From Planctomycetota bacterium (lineage in GTDB: Bacteria > Planctomycetota > Brocadiia > Brocadiales > Brocadiaceae), in contig JACPHJ010000065.1 of assembly GCA_016188675.1 (NCBI GenBank), forward strand, positions 1 to 64,000: a stretch of DNA of 64,000 nt, read 5' to 3'. Shown here piece after piece: positions 54,723-62,827 of the stretch. A program made the position numbers and the translations under genes. Every line of letters begins with the position of its first letter. Position 1 is the first letter of the stretch. The notes beneath the pieces were generated by a model. It was given only the letters and a program-made list of their open reading frames with translations. It had not been told where the DNA came from and did no database searches.

Positions 54723-55997
54723 CGTGATCGTATGCTTTTTGCCAAGCCAGCTAAAGGCGCCAACCACGATAAAGTTGCGTTTTTCAGGCACAAAAATTTC
54801 GGAAATGACCTTATGCACGTCATCCAGTTTAATATCGTGAATTTTTTGCGCCTGTTTTTCAGGTGTGTCAGGTGTTTCGGGGGTGATTAAAAGCTCCTCA
54901 ATACCAAACCAATTGGCCATAGCGAGCGGGCTGTCCATGACAAGCTGCGTCTGGCTGAATACCCGCTCTTCCGTCCTGTTGAGTTCCTGTTCGGTTATTC
55001 CTTCCCGAAAGAGTTTATGTACCTCATCCATAACTGCCTGAGCGGTCTTTTCGAAATTTTCTTTTTTCGTAGATGTGTAAATATCAATAGAACCCACGTC
55101 AGAAAACATGGTGGGATAACAGGCGATTTCATAGACTAGCCCCAGTTTCTCCCGCACGTTTAACGACAGCCTGGAACTTATTCCTCCCCCTAAAACATCT
55201 GCAAGCAGGAGCATAATGATGACGTTTTTGTGTTTGTATGGATACGCCTTGTGGCAGAGCTTGAAACTGGCAGTTTGAGAGGGAGATTTTTTGAACAAAT
55301 ATTTCGGTCCGGTTTGCGTGGTTTTTAAGGGCGGTTTCCGGGCAGAAAAATTTCCCTGTAAATTCCCGAATAAATCTTTTATTTGACGAGAGACCAACTC
55401 TTTATCGAAGTTCCCGCTGACGCAGATGACGATATTCTCCGGGACAAAGAATTTCTTGTAATGTGTGTAAAGGTCTTCGGCAGTCAGGGCTGCGATAGTT
55501 TTTTCGTCTCCAAATAAAGGCGTTTCAGTTGAACCATCTTTCCACATCAGGGAATAAGACATGTCGTCAATACCTACGTAATCTCCTTTGACGTCCACAA
55601 ATTGTTTCATCTCTTCCTGAATGATGCGCCTTTCTATCTCAATGTCGTCCGGTTTAAAGTTTCCGCCGAGTAGGATGTCGCTCAGGATATGCAGGCCTTT
55701 TTCGGTATGTTTGTTGTGTGCCTGAATTATTACGGCAGAATGTTCCGGCGAGGTGTAGGCGTCGCTGTCGCCGCCGATATTGTCTATGGCCTGTAATAAT
55801 TCGAAGGAATTATTAAACCGTTTTGTCCCCCGAAAAAGCATGTGCTCAAGGAAGTGGGAAATGCCAAGTTTTTTTTCGTCTTCGTATCGTGATCCCAGCC
55901 CGATGTAAGCGGCCATAACCACAGAGTGTATATGCGGCATCTGTATGAAAATAATACGTAATCCATTGGGTAATGCTTCTTTGCTGTAGGTATACAT
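54711..55997 (-). CDS. M16 family zinc metallopeptidase
   Basis: A 428-residue insulinase/processing-peptidase-like protein. The inverted zinc motif HFLEHMLFRGTKRF (HxxEH, about residue 45) and the downstream acidic ligand region (SPEHSAVIIQA) are present in the N-terminal half; the second half carries the VLGGGISSRLSLNVREKLGLVYE signature (about 265). The ATG at 55997 is preferred to an upstream start at 56033. The C-terminus lies against a toxin remnant on the other strand, so the last residues may be altered. No signal peptide is visible; likely cytoplasmic, or exported by an unseen route. Confidence 0.9.
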   Translation of the reverse strand: MYTYSKEALPNGLRIIFIQMPHIHSVVMAAYIGLGSRYEDEKKLGISHFLEHMLFRGTKRFNNSFELLQAIDNIGGDSDAYTSPEHSAVIIQAHNKHTEKGLHILSDILLGGNFKPDDIEIERRIIQEEMKQFVDVKGDYVGIDDMSYSLMWKDGSTETPLFGDEKTIAALTAEDLYTHYKKFFVPENIVICVSGNFDKELVSRQIKDLFGNLQGNFSARKPPLKTTQTGPKYLFKKSPSQTASFKLCHKAYPYKHKNVIIMLLLADVLGGGISSRLSLNVREKLGLVYEIACYPTMFSDVGSIDIYTSTKKENFEKTAQAVMDEVHKLFREGITEQELNRTEERVFSQTQLVMDSPLAMANWFGIEELLITPETPDTPEKQAQKIHDIKLDDVHKVISEIFVPEKRNFIVVGAFSWLGKKHTITLLK

Positions 55998-56047
55998 TTG
56001 ATTAAAGTCCAAAATGCAAATATCAAAAAACAAAATTGAGGAATGCC

Positions 56048-56686
56048 TTATTTCGCATCTTTAATTTCTTTTGGGTTGAGTATTCTTACCTTTCTGTCTT
56101 CTATCTTCAATCTGCCTGCGGCAAAGAGGCGTATTGCCTCCGGATACGCCTCGCATTCTTCCTGAAATACCCGTGAAGCGAGGGATTGGGGGGTGTCGTC
56201 ATCGAGGACGGGGACGGTTCTTTGTATGATGATGGGGCCGTTATCATAAACATTATCAGCAAAATGTACCGTACACCCGGAGACCTTTGCGCCGTAATTG
56301 ACGACGGCTTCGTGTACCTTATTGCCATAATAATTGTGACCGCAAAAGGCGGGAATGAGTCCGGGGTGGATATTCATAACCCTTCCTTTGTATTTATCCG
56401 GAATTTTGTAAAGGTGAATAAAACCGGCGAGGGTAATCAGGTCAATAGGGTATTTATCCAGTTCGGCTGTAACAGCACGACTGAAAGTCTCGATATCTTT
56501 GTAATTTGTATGAGGAACTACCGCCGTAGGTATATTGTGTTTTCTTGCCCGGTCTAGCCCGATAACATTGGGTTTGCTGCTTATTACAACCCGGATAGCG
56601 GCATTTAATTTCCCTGCGGCTATCTGGTCAATAAAATTTTGCAAAGTATTACCACTGCCGGAAATTAACACCCCTAAATTTATCAT
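56048..56686 (-). CDS. purN: Phosphoribosylglycinamide formyltransferase PurN
   Basis: Transfers a formyl group from 10-formyl-tetrahydrofolate to GAR in purine synthesis. The ATG at 56686 gives the family start MINLGVLISGSGNTLQNFID; 26 upstream codons are not conserved. LAGFIHLYKIPDKYKGRVMN and NIHPGLIPAF (about 107) with GCTVHFADNVYDNGPII (about 138-154, containing the active-site His and Asp) are intact. Length 212 residues is normal. It is divergent from hemL, whose promoter region lies between. Confidence 0.94.
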   Translation of the reverse strand: MINLGVLISGSGNTLQNFIDQIAAGKLNAAIRVVISSKPNVIGLDRARKHNIPTAVVPHTNYKDIETFSRAVTAELDKYPIDLITLAGFIHLYKIPDKYKGRVMNIHPGLIPAFCGHNYYGNKVHEAVVNYGAKVSGCTVHFADNVYDNGPIIIQRTVPVLDDDTPQSLASRVFQEECEAYPEAIRLFAAGRLKIEDRKVRILNPKEIKDAK

Positions 56687-56801
56687 AAGAATGTATGAAA
56701 AATATTGACAAGAAAAATAAGGTTTGTTATTATGTTTGTCTTTATAGTTCCAGAGTGTTTTCAATAAATACTACTCATTAAAATATAATATTCAACTTTA
56801 T

Positions 56802-58094
56802 ATGTCAAAGATAATTACTGAAAAATCACAAAAGGCGTTCGCTGAGGCGCAGAATTTTATACCGGGCGGAGTTAACAGCCCTGTCAGGGCGTTTGGCGCG
56901 GTGGGCGGCACTCCGATTTTTATAAAATCCGGCTCCGGATGTTATCTTACCGATGTCGATGGCAATAGATATGTGGATTATATAGGTTCGTGGGGGCCGC
57001 TTATCCTGGGGCATGCCGAACCAAGGGTTGTGAAGAGGATTAACGAGGCGGTTGCCAATGGGACGAGTTACGGCGCGCCGACGGAATTAGAGGTAAAACT
57101 GGCGCAGCTTATCAAGGATGCTGTACCTTCGATTGAGAAGGTAAGAATGGTAAACTCCGGCACTGAAGCCACGATGAGCGCCATCCGCGTGGCAAGGGGA
57201 TTTACCAGGCGGGATGCGGTAATTAAATTTGAGGGCTGTTACCACGGGCACGTGGATAGTCTGCTTATTCAGGCAGGTTCTGGCGCTACAACGTTAGGGA
57301 CGCCTACCAGTCCGGGTATTCCTCAGGATTTTGTAAAGCATACCATATCCCTTCCATATAACGACATAGATGCCGTAAATGAGGTATGTTCCAGGCGAGG
57401 GAAAGACATTGCCTGTATTATTGTCGAATCGGTTGCCGGCAATATGGGTGTTGTGATTCCCAAAAAGAATTATCTGGAGGGATTGAGAGAGATTACAAAG
57501 AAGCACGGTATTGTGCTGATATTTGACGAGGTGATGACCGGTTTCCGGGTTGCGCACGGAGGTGTGCAGTCGCTTTACAATATCAAACCCGATTTAACCA
57601 CGTTGGGAAAGATTATTGGAGGCGGTCTTCCGGTCGGTGCGTATGGCGGAAAGAAAGAGATTATGGATAGTATATCGCCGGTCGGACCCGTGTATCAGGC
57701 CGGTACTCTTTCTGGAAATCCCGTGGCGATGACTGCGGGTATCGCTACGTTAGAAATATTAAAAGATAATAACGTTTATAAAGTTCTGGAAGAAAAATCA
57801 AAAAGGTTGGCTGTGGGTATGGAAAAGGCATGCAAGGACGCCGGGGTACCTGCCTACCATACCCGTATAGGCTCAATGTTGTGTACGTTTTTTACCGATC
57901 AGCCGGTTACGGATTATGACACAGCCAAGAAATGCGATACAAAGCGGTACGCAAAGTTCTTTCACGGTATGCTTGAAAGAGGGTTTTATTTTGCGCCGTC
58001 TCAGTTTGAGGCAGTTTTTGTATCAACGGCTCATGGTGAAACGGAGATTGACTCGACCATTGAGGCCTTTAAAGAAGTAATAAAAAGTTTTTGA
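56802..58094 (+). CDS. hemL: Glutamate-1-semialdehyde 2,1-aminomutase
   Basis: A PLP enzyme of 430 residues that makes 5-aminolevulinate, the first precursor of heme, from glutamate-1-semialdehyde. Typical segments: [50 protein letters not shown] (PLP phosphate loop), [20 protein letters not shown] and [18 protein letters not shown] with the PLP-binding Lys (about 267). Supply of heme fits the cytochrome-rich metabolism. It starts the operon with the following PhoU-like gene (9-base gap). Confidence 0.96.
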   Translation: MSKIITEKSQKAFAEAQNFIPGGVNSPVRAFGAVGGTPIFIKSGSGCYLTDVDGNRYVDYIGSWGPLILGHAEPRVVKRINEAVANGTSYGAPTELEVKLAQLIKDAVPSIEKVRMVNSGTEATMSAIRVARGFTRRDAVIKFEGCYHGHVDSLLIQAGSGATTLGTPTSPGIPQDFVKHTISLPYNDIDAVNEVCSRRGKDIACIIVESVAGNMGVVIPKKNYLEGLREITKKHGIVLIFDEVMTGFRVAHGGVQSLYNIKPDLTTLGKIIGGGLPVGAYGGKKEIMDSISPVGPVYQAGTLSGNPVAMTAGIATLEILKDNNVYKVLEEKSKRLAVGMEKACKDAGVPAYHTRIGSMLCTFFTDQPVTDYDTAKKCDTKRYAKFFHGMLERGFYFAPSQFEAVFVSTAHGETEIDSTIEAFKEVIKSF

Positions 58095-58103
58095 AAGATA
58101 ATT

Positions 58104-58733
58104 ATGGCGATTACAAATGTAAGCGGTGATATAAAGAGTGTGTTGGAGCGTATCGGCGGTATGTGCTTCAAGGCGGAGTCGGTTTTGAGCCTTTGCATGG
58201 ATGGGTTTATGAAGCACAAGGTTAATTTGATCGACGAGGCAGGGAAGTTGTGTCCGGCCCTCCGTGACGAAGGAAACGAATTAAGGAAATTGCTTAGCAA
58301 AAAGGCCGCAGAACCGGACGCTAACAAGGAGTTGATAAAATTCCTATTGTCAATCGTAAGCAGTATTGAAATGGCGATTACCGGGTTAGATTCTACCCTT
58401 CAGCATGTAAGGGCTAAAATTACTGAAGGGATACTATTCAGCGATAAGGCGGTGGGTGAGGTACGTCATCTTTTCAAAGAGACGCTTGATATTGTAAAAA
58501 CGGCAGGTGATACATTGGTGACCAGGAACGAAGTGCTTATGAAGCATGTCGTTGATAAATATAAAAACCTCAACGAAGTCGTCGAGGTCTATGCAGAAGA
58601 GCATGAAGAGCGGTTAATCCAGGGACTCTGCGAGGCAAAGCACTCTCCGGTGTATTTGAATATTATGGATTCTGTCATGACGGTGGTATGGCATGTAAAG
58701 CAAGCATTAATCAAACTTTTTGAATGCAAGTGA
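58104..58733 (+). CDS. PhoU-like helical protein, unknown
   Basis: A 209-residue, all-helical protein. It has two matching halves with the pattern of PhoU-like bundles (EAGKLCPALRDEGNELRKLL and VTRNEVLMKHVVDKYKNLNE), but no clear metal motif. It begins nine bases after hemL, so it is cotranscribed with it. No function can be given. Confidence 0.6.
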   Translation: MAITNVSGDIKSVLERIGGMCFKAESVLSLCMDGFMKHKVNLIDEAGKLCPALRDEGNELRKLLSKKAAEPDANKELIKFLLSIVSSIEMAITGLDSTLQHVRAKITEGILFSDKAVGEVRHLFKETLDIVKTAGDTLVTRNEVLMKHVVDKYKNLNEVVEVYAEEHEERLIQGLCEAKHSPVYLNIMDSVMTVVWHVKQALIKLFECK

Positions 58734-58968
58734 TGACTGTCTGTTAAATTTTAATCTTTTCTATTTGTATTACCTGTTTCAAAAAAGAAATATTGGAAGT
58801 AAAAGGTATAGCTATTAATTTTTGTTGTCTATGTGTTAGGTTAATATAGAGAAATAAACGGATTAAGCAGGTTTTGCGCGTGCGAAAGTTGCCTTTGCTG
58901 TAAGGGAATGAAAGTTGCGTACGTTCTGTTGAGTGTATATAAAAATATTTTAAATTAGGTAATACCTT

Positions 58969-59208
58969 TTGCCTTTCAACAAAAATAAAGATGAAGTATA
59001 TCGTATTGTTGGGATGGTTGGGAGCTTTGGTTTTACGACAGCGGGCGCCATAGCGGGAGGATATTTTTTAGGCAGTTATTTAGATAGAAAACTTAATACT
59101 GCTCCATGGTTGATGTTATCCTTTATTATGTTGGGGATCATTGGAAGTTTTATAGAATTTTTTAAACTGATAAAGAAGTTGTCGGGTGAAAGTAAAAATA
59201 GGCAATGA
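58969..59208 (+). CDS. atpI: AtpZ/AtpI-like small membrane protein of the ATP synthase operon
   Basis: A 79-residue protein with two membrane helices. GSFGFTTAGAIAGGYFLGSYLD and FIMLGIIGSFIEFFKLIKK match the AtpZ/AtpI (ATPase gene 1) family, which helps assemble the c-ring or handles Mg or Ca ions. The start appears to be TTG at 58969 with only a weak ribosome site. The last codon and stop overlap the next gene by four bases. Confidence 0.82.
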   Translation: MPFNKNKDEVYRIVGMVGSFGFTTAGAIAGGYFLGSYLDRKLNTAPWLMLSFIMLGIIGSFIEFFKLIKKLSGESKNRQ

Positions 59209-59663
59209 TGACAGAAGATAAAGAAAAATCTCTTTTATGTTTTGACGAGGGATTCCCTGCCAGGGTGCTTAAGACGTCTTATCTGTTATCTCTGATTGTT
59301 ATTGCCTGTTCGCTCTCATATATGTCTCTCATGTTAACGGCGAGTATTGCTATAGGCTGTTTCATCAGCCTTATCTTATACAAGACGACATGGTGGACAA
59401 TAGAGTATTCGACAAAGCACAAGAGGGAGAAGATTAAAGGCTTTTTCCTGAAGGTAAGCTTCTTGAAGTATTTTGTCGTAGGGGCGATGTTGCTTTCGGC
59501 CTGCTTGTTATTAGAGATTAACGTTGCCGCTTTGGCTATTGGTTTGGGCATCGTAGTGGCAGTCATTGTTCTGAAGGTTGGAAGTAGATTGTTTGTAAAT
59601 TATATGAACAGGGCGGTTAAAGTATCAAATTTCAAGCACCAAATAACAAATAAATTCCAATAG
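59205..59663 (+). CDS. ATP synthase subunit I-like membrane protein
   Basis: A 152-residue protein with four membrane helices, matching ATP synthase subunit I-type proteins (AtpI/AtpR class) by position and hydrophobic pattern rather than by strong motifs. Helices lie at about 24-44, 46-62, 90-108 and 110-130. It begins in the stop of the previous gene (ATGA overlap) and precedes atpB by 50 bases. Its last residues (SNFKHQITNKFQ) seem to derive from an intergenic repeat, so the C-terminus may be a late extension. Confidence 0.7.
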   Translation: MMTEDKEKSLLCFDEGFPARVLKTSYLLSLIVIACSLSYMSLMLTASIAIGCFISLILYKTTWWTIEYSTKHKREKIKGFFLKVSFLKYFVVGAMLLSACLLLEINVAALAIGLGIVVAVIVLKVGSRLFVNYMNRAVKVSNFKHQITNKFQ

Positions 59664-59713
59664 CAAATTTACGATTTACGAATTTGGTTGATTAAGAAAG
59701 GGGTGTAGGTTCT

Positions 59714-60484
59714 GTGTCAGCAAGTGGTGGAACTGAAAGTACGACGGAATTACCATCGTTTCTGGATTTAATACCTATTGATCCGCATAGTCAGTTTTTG
59801 GGACTAACCAAGCACGAGTTAGTACCCATTATCATGTCTGCGCTGGTAATTATATTCCTGGGCTTGTTTTCTGTGCTTGCCACAAGAAGGTTACAAAAGG
59901 TGCCCGGCAGGCTTCAGTCATTGCTGGAGATTATTGTAGAAGGGCTTGGAAATTTTACCAAATCACAGATGGGGCGCGTTGCAGAACGATTTGTTCCATT
60001 TATCGGGACGTTCTTTATATATATTTTTATTATGAATATGCTGGGGCAGATACCCCTCTTCCATTCACCCACGAGTAATTTAAATACGACAATTGCCCTG
60101 GCGCTCATCGTTTTCTTCGTTACTCAGTATCAAGGCGTAAAGAGTAATGGTGTTTTTGGGTATCTCAAGCACATGGTTGGAAAACCAGTTTGGCTTGCTC
60201 CGTTAACCTTTCCTTTGCATATAATGCAGGAAGTCCTTTCGCGTCCGTTATCGTTATCTATGCGTCTCTTTGGGAATATCATGGGTGAGGATACGGTTAT
60301 TGCAATATTTATAGGGTTTTCTCCATTTTTATTGGGTTTCATACCCGTGCCGATACATCTGCCTATGGTCTTTCTTGCCTTGCTGGGAAGTACCATACAG
60401 GCCATGATCTTTTCTCTGTTGGCAAGTTTTTATATAGCGGGCGCGATGGGTATACATGATGAAGAAGAACACGAACATCATTAA
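59714..60484 (+). CDS. atpB: ATP synthase subunit a
   Basis: A 256-residue membrane subunit that forms the ion half-channels beside the c-ring. The key Arg lies in SLSMRLFGNIMGEDTV (about residue 178), and further motifs are PFIGTFFIYIFIMNMLGQIP and AMIFSLLASFYIAGAMG near the end, closed by a His/Glu tail. The start is GTG at 59714 after AAAGGGGTG. It is the first structural gene of the F0 part. Confidence 0.95.
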   Translation: MSASGGTESTTELPSFLDLIPIDPHSQFLGLTKHELVPIIMSALVIIFLGLFSVLATRRLQKVPGRLQSLLEIIVEGLGNFTKSQMGRVAERFVPFIGTFFIYIFIMNMLGQIPLFHSPTSNLNTTIALALIVFFVTQYQGVKSNGVFGYLKHMVGKPVWLAPLTFPLHIMQEVLSRPLSLSMRLFGNIMGEDTVIAIFIGFSPFLLGFIPVPIHLPMVFLALLGSTIQAMIFSLLASFYIAGAMGIHDEEEHEHH

Positions 60485-60592
60485 ACTTAGACATTTGTTA
60501 TAACTATAACTAAACATCTTTTTGATTTGTAAGGAGGCAGGCATGACATAATTAGTTAATTTATTTTTTTGTTTTTTTGAAAGGGGGGAAAA

Positions 60593-60916
60593 ATGACTTA
60601 TTTTGCAGCAATAGCAATAGCCGTGGCTTTGATAGTGGTTGCAATATTTGGTTGTGCCCTAGGTCAGGGTAGGGTGGTCAGCAGTGCGGTTGAAGGTATG
60701 GCCAGACAACCTGCGGTGGCCCCGAAAATCCAGCTTGCAATGATTATTGGTCTGGCGTTTATCGAGTCGCTGACGATTTATTCTCTAATGTTGTCTTTCA
60801 TCTTGCTCGGTAAGCTTCCGTCTACGGATGCAGTTCTTGAGTTGTTTAAGAATGCACCCAAGCAGGAAATTCTCTCTTCAATAGGCAACTATTTGCCTTA
60901 TTTTGTTAAGAATTAA
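60593..60916 (+). CDS. atpE: ATP synthase subunit c (first copy)
   Basis: A 107-residue c-subunit with two helices. The loop RQPAV and the ion-binding region [20 protein letters not shown] are typical; Glu (about 60) is the carrier. Gln in LGQGR, then Glu, Ser and Tyr in ESLTIY match ligands seen in sodium-binding c-rings, so sodium coupling is possible. A 20-residue C-terminal extension after LELFKNAP is longer than normal. The start follows AAAGGGGGG. A second copy follows 360 bases later. Confidence 0.94.
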   Translation: MTYFAAIAIAVALIVVAIFGCALGQGRVVSSAVEGMARQPAVAPKIQLAMIIGLAFIESLTIYSLMLSFILLGKLPSTDAVLELFKNAPKQEILSSIGNYLPYFVKN

Positions 60917-61276
60917 GTAATAGTATCGTTAATCGTTTTTAGTCTGATTTCAAATAGTTATCAGCCGTCTGTGGCTATGCAACGGAAGCGTTGAATGTTT
61001 TGTTCTTTCATAATACAATTTAGGAATAAGACTGTATATCGAACATCGAATATTAATAAATAATAATTGTGCCAGTTAGTTTTGTATATATACATTAAAA
61101 GCAACATGGGGATTTAAAGTTTAATATTATTAAAATTGTTATTTACACCATTTTATAGTATACGCTTGTGGTTTTACACGAATGATTAGTCGCTAAAAGG
61201 TTTTTGTAAAGAGAGGGTGTGATTGGCATCCGGTAAAGAAAAGTATCATTAATTTTTTTGAAAGGAGGAGGTTAGC
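60917..61276. other. Gene-free AT-rich region between the two c-subunit genes
   Basis: No ORF, repeat or RNA family is recognised in these 360 bases, which is unusual inside an atp operon. It ends with GAAAGGAGGAGG, the ribosome site of the second c gene, and may hold an extra promoter. Confidence 0.4.
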
Positions 61277-61549
61277 GTGATTTATTTTGCATTATTGTCA
61301 ATTGCTGTAGCTTTATTGGCTTTTGCGGCGTTTGGTTGTGGTATTGGACAGGGAATAGCAGTTTTTGGCGCTGCGAATGGTATGGCAAGACAGCCTGAAA
61401 TGGCTGGGAAAATACAGCTTGTCATGTTTGTTGGTCTTGCATTCATCGAATCCTTGACGATTTATTCCTTGATGATGTCCTTTATTTTGCTTGGTAAACT
61501 GCCGAAGACAGAAGCAGTTCTTGAGTTAATTCAGCACGCTGTTAAATAG
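61277..61549 (+). CDS. atpE: ATP synthase subunit c (second copy)
   Basis: A 90-residue c-subunit starting with GTG after AAAGGAGGAGG. FGCGIGQGIAVFGAANGMARQPEM and [20 protein letters not shown] are close to the first copy, including Glu, Ser and Tyr of the ion site. It lacks the extension of the first copy. The ring could be built from either or both proteins. Confidence 0.94.
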   Translation: MIYFALLSIAVALLAFAAFGCGIGQGIAVFGAANGMARQPEMAGKIQLVMFVGLAFIESLTIYSLMMSFILLGKLPKTEAVLELIQHAVK

Positions 61550-61567
61550 GCGTAGGAGGGGATTGGA

Positions 61568-62077
61568 TTGGATATTTTAAATACCCTGGGAGTTAATCTT
61601 AAGGCTGTCATTATCCAGGGAGTTGGTTTCCTTATATTGCTCTTTGTCCTCAAGAAATTCCTCTTTGGCAAAATATCCGCCATGATAAAGGATCGTGCTG
61701 AAGGGGTAAAAAATGTGTATACAAAGATTGAAAACGACAGGGCGGAGGCAGACCGGCTCAAATTGGAATATCAGAGAAAACTCTCTGAGGCTGAAACCGA
61801 GGCTGCAAAGAGAATCCAGGAAGCCATCAATGAAGGTAATCGTGTTTGTGAAGGGATTATTAAACGCGCCAAGGAAGAGGTGGAATTGATGAGGATAAAG
61901 GCGCAGGAGGGGATCGATCAGGAACGGAAAAAGGCACTGGCCGATATAAGGAATCAGGTTGTAACGCTCTCCATTTTGACCTCCTCAAGGATCATTCAAC
62001 AATCTATCAGTTCTCAGACGGCTGAAAAGCTCGTCGATGACTTTATTGAAGAAATAGGGGAAATGAGTGTTAGATAA
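61568..62077 (+). CDS. atpF: ATP synthase subunit b
   Basis: A 169-residue peripheral stalk subunit with one N-terminal membrane helix (about 12-32) and a long charged helix (YTKIENDRAEADRLKLEY and on, to about 150). The start is TTG at 61568, with GGAGGGG seven bases upstream. The stop lies inside the next gene (11-base overlap), as expected for atpF-atpH. Confidence 0.92.
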   Translation: MDILNTLGVNLKAVIIQGVGFLILLFVLKKFLFGKISAMIKDRAEGVKNVYTKIENDRAEADRLKLEYQRKLSEAETEAAKRIQEAINEGNRVCEGIIKRAKEEVELMRIKAQEGIDQERKKALADIRNQVVTLSILTSSRIIQQSISSQTAEKLVDDFIEEIGEMSVR

Positions 62078-62615
62078 AAGTGTTGCAGTTACATTTGTCA
62101 GCGCCCTGTTGGAAGTGGCTGCAAAAAAAGGGCAGTTTGAACAGATTGAAAAAGATTTGGATATGGTCTGTGACGTAATTACACGGCATGAAGACTTAAA
62201 AAAGATTCTATTGCATCCATCCGTTACGCAAAACGACAAAAAGAATATAATCAAAAAGGTATTCGGTGAGCCGGTTTCCGGTCTCATGAGAAACTTTTTG
62301 AATTTGCTGGTGGACCGAAGAAAAGAATGGGTTTTGGAATCCATTCCTGATGTGTACAAAAAAACCATCGATGAAAAGAAGGGGGTACTCAGAGCTAGAG
62401 TACAAACGGTGATTCCGATAACGGGAGACCGATTGAATAATCTCAAGAGACGGTTAGATAAGATTACCGGTAAAACAGTGGAGGTTGAAGTTGTTAAAGA
62501 CCCTCAAATATTAGGCGGCATGGTAATACGAATCGGCAACAAGATGATAGATGGAAGTGTTGCAAGCCAGTTAAAAAATCTCAAGACCAGGCTGTTGGAA
62601 TTGAGAATGGCATAA
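62067..62615 (+). CDS. atpH: ATP synthase subunit delta
   Basis: A 182-residue subunit joining the b stalk to F1. The helical N-terminal domain holds FVSALLEVAAKKGQFEQIEK, and the C-terminal domain carries the family motif VVKDPQILGGMVIRIGNKMI with DGSVASQLKNLKTRL. It starts with GTG at 62067. An intergenic repeat separates it from atpA. Confidence 0.93.
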   Translation: MLDKSVAVTFVSALLEVAAKKGQFEQIEKDLDMVCDVITRHEDLKKILLHPSVTQNDKKNIIKKVFGEPVSGLMRNFLNLLVDRRKEWVLESIPDVYKKTIDEKKGVLRARVQTVIPITGDRLNNLKRRLDKITGKTVEVEVVKDPQILGGMVIRIGNKMIDGSVASQLKNLKTRLLELRMA

Positions 62616-62653
62616 TCTAGCGAGGCAGAGTTTCTACTGATAAAAGATTTTGG

Positions 62654-62747
62654 AACCACAGATTTTACGGATTACACAGATGAAAGCTACGAATAATCAG
62701 TGGAATCATGTGTTACAAAATCTGTGCAATCTGCGAAATCTGTGGTT
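62654..62747. repeat. Palindromic repeat between atpH and atpA
   Basis: AACCACAGATTT (62654-62665) faces AAATCTGTGGTT (62736-62747) perfectly over 12 bases, with TTACACAGAT and ATCTGTGCAATC inside. It belongs to the same type as 14888-15024 and forms a large hairpin inside the atp operon. Confidence 0.7.
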
Positions 62748-62827
62748 TCAGTAATTACATTTAAAATTTAACTTATTTGTAAAGATAAACCACAGATAAA
62801 GATTTTTAATGACAGGAGTAAGGCAAT

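Noticed and set aside
54501-54890. A complete 129-residue AbiEii-like protein
   Set aside because: Its second half is only the antisense of the M16 peptidase gene, so the true remnant ends near 54720.
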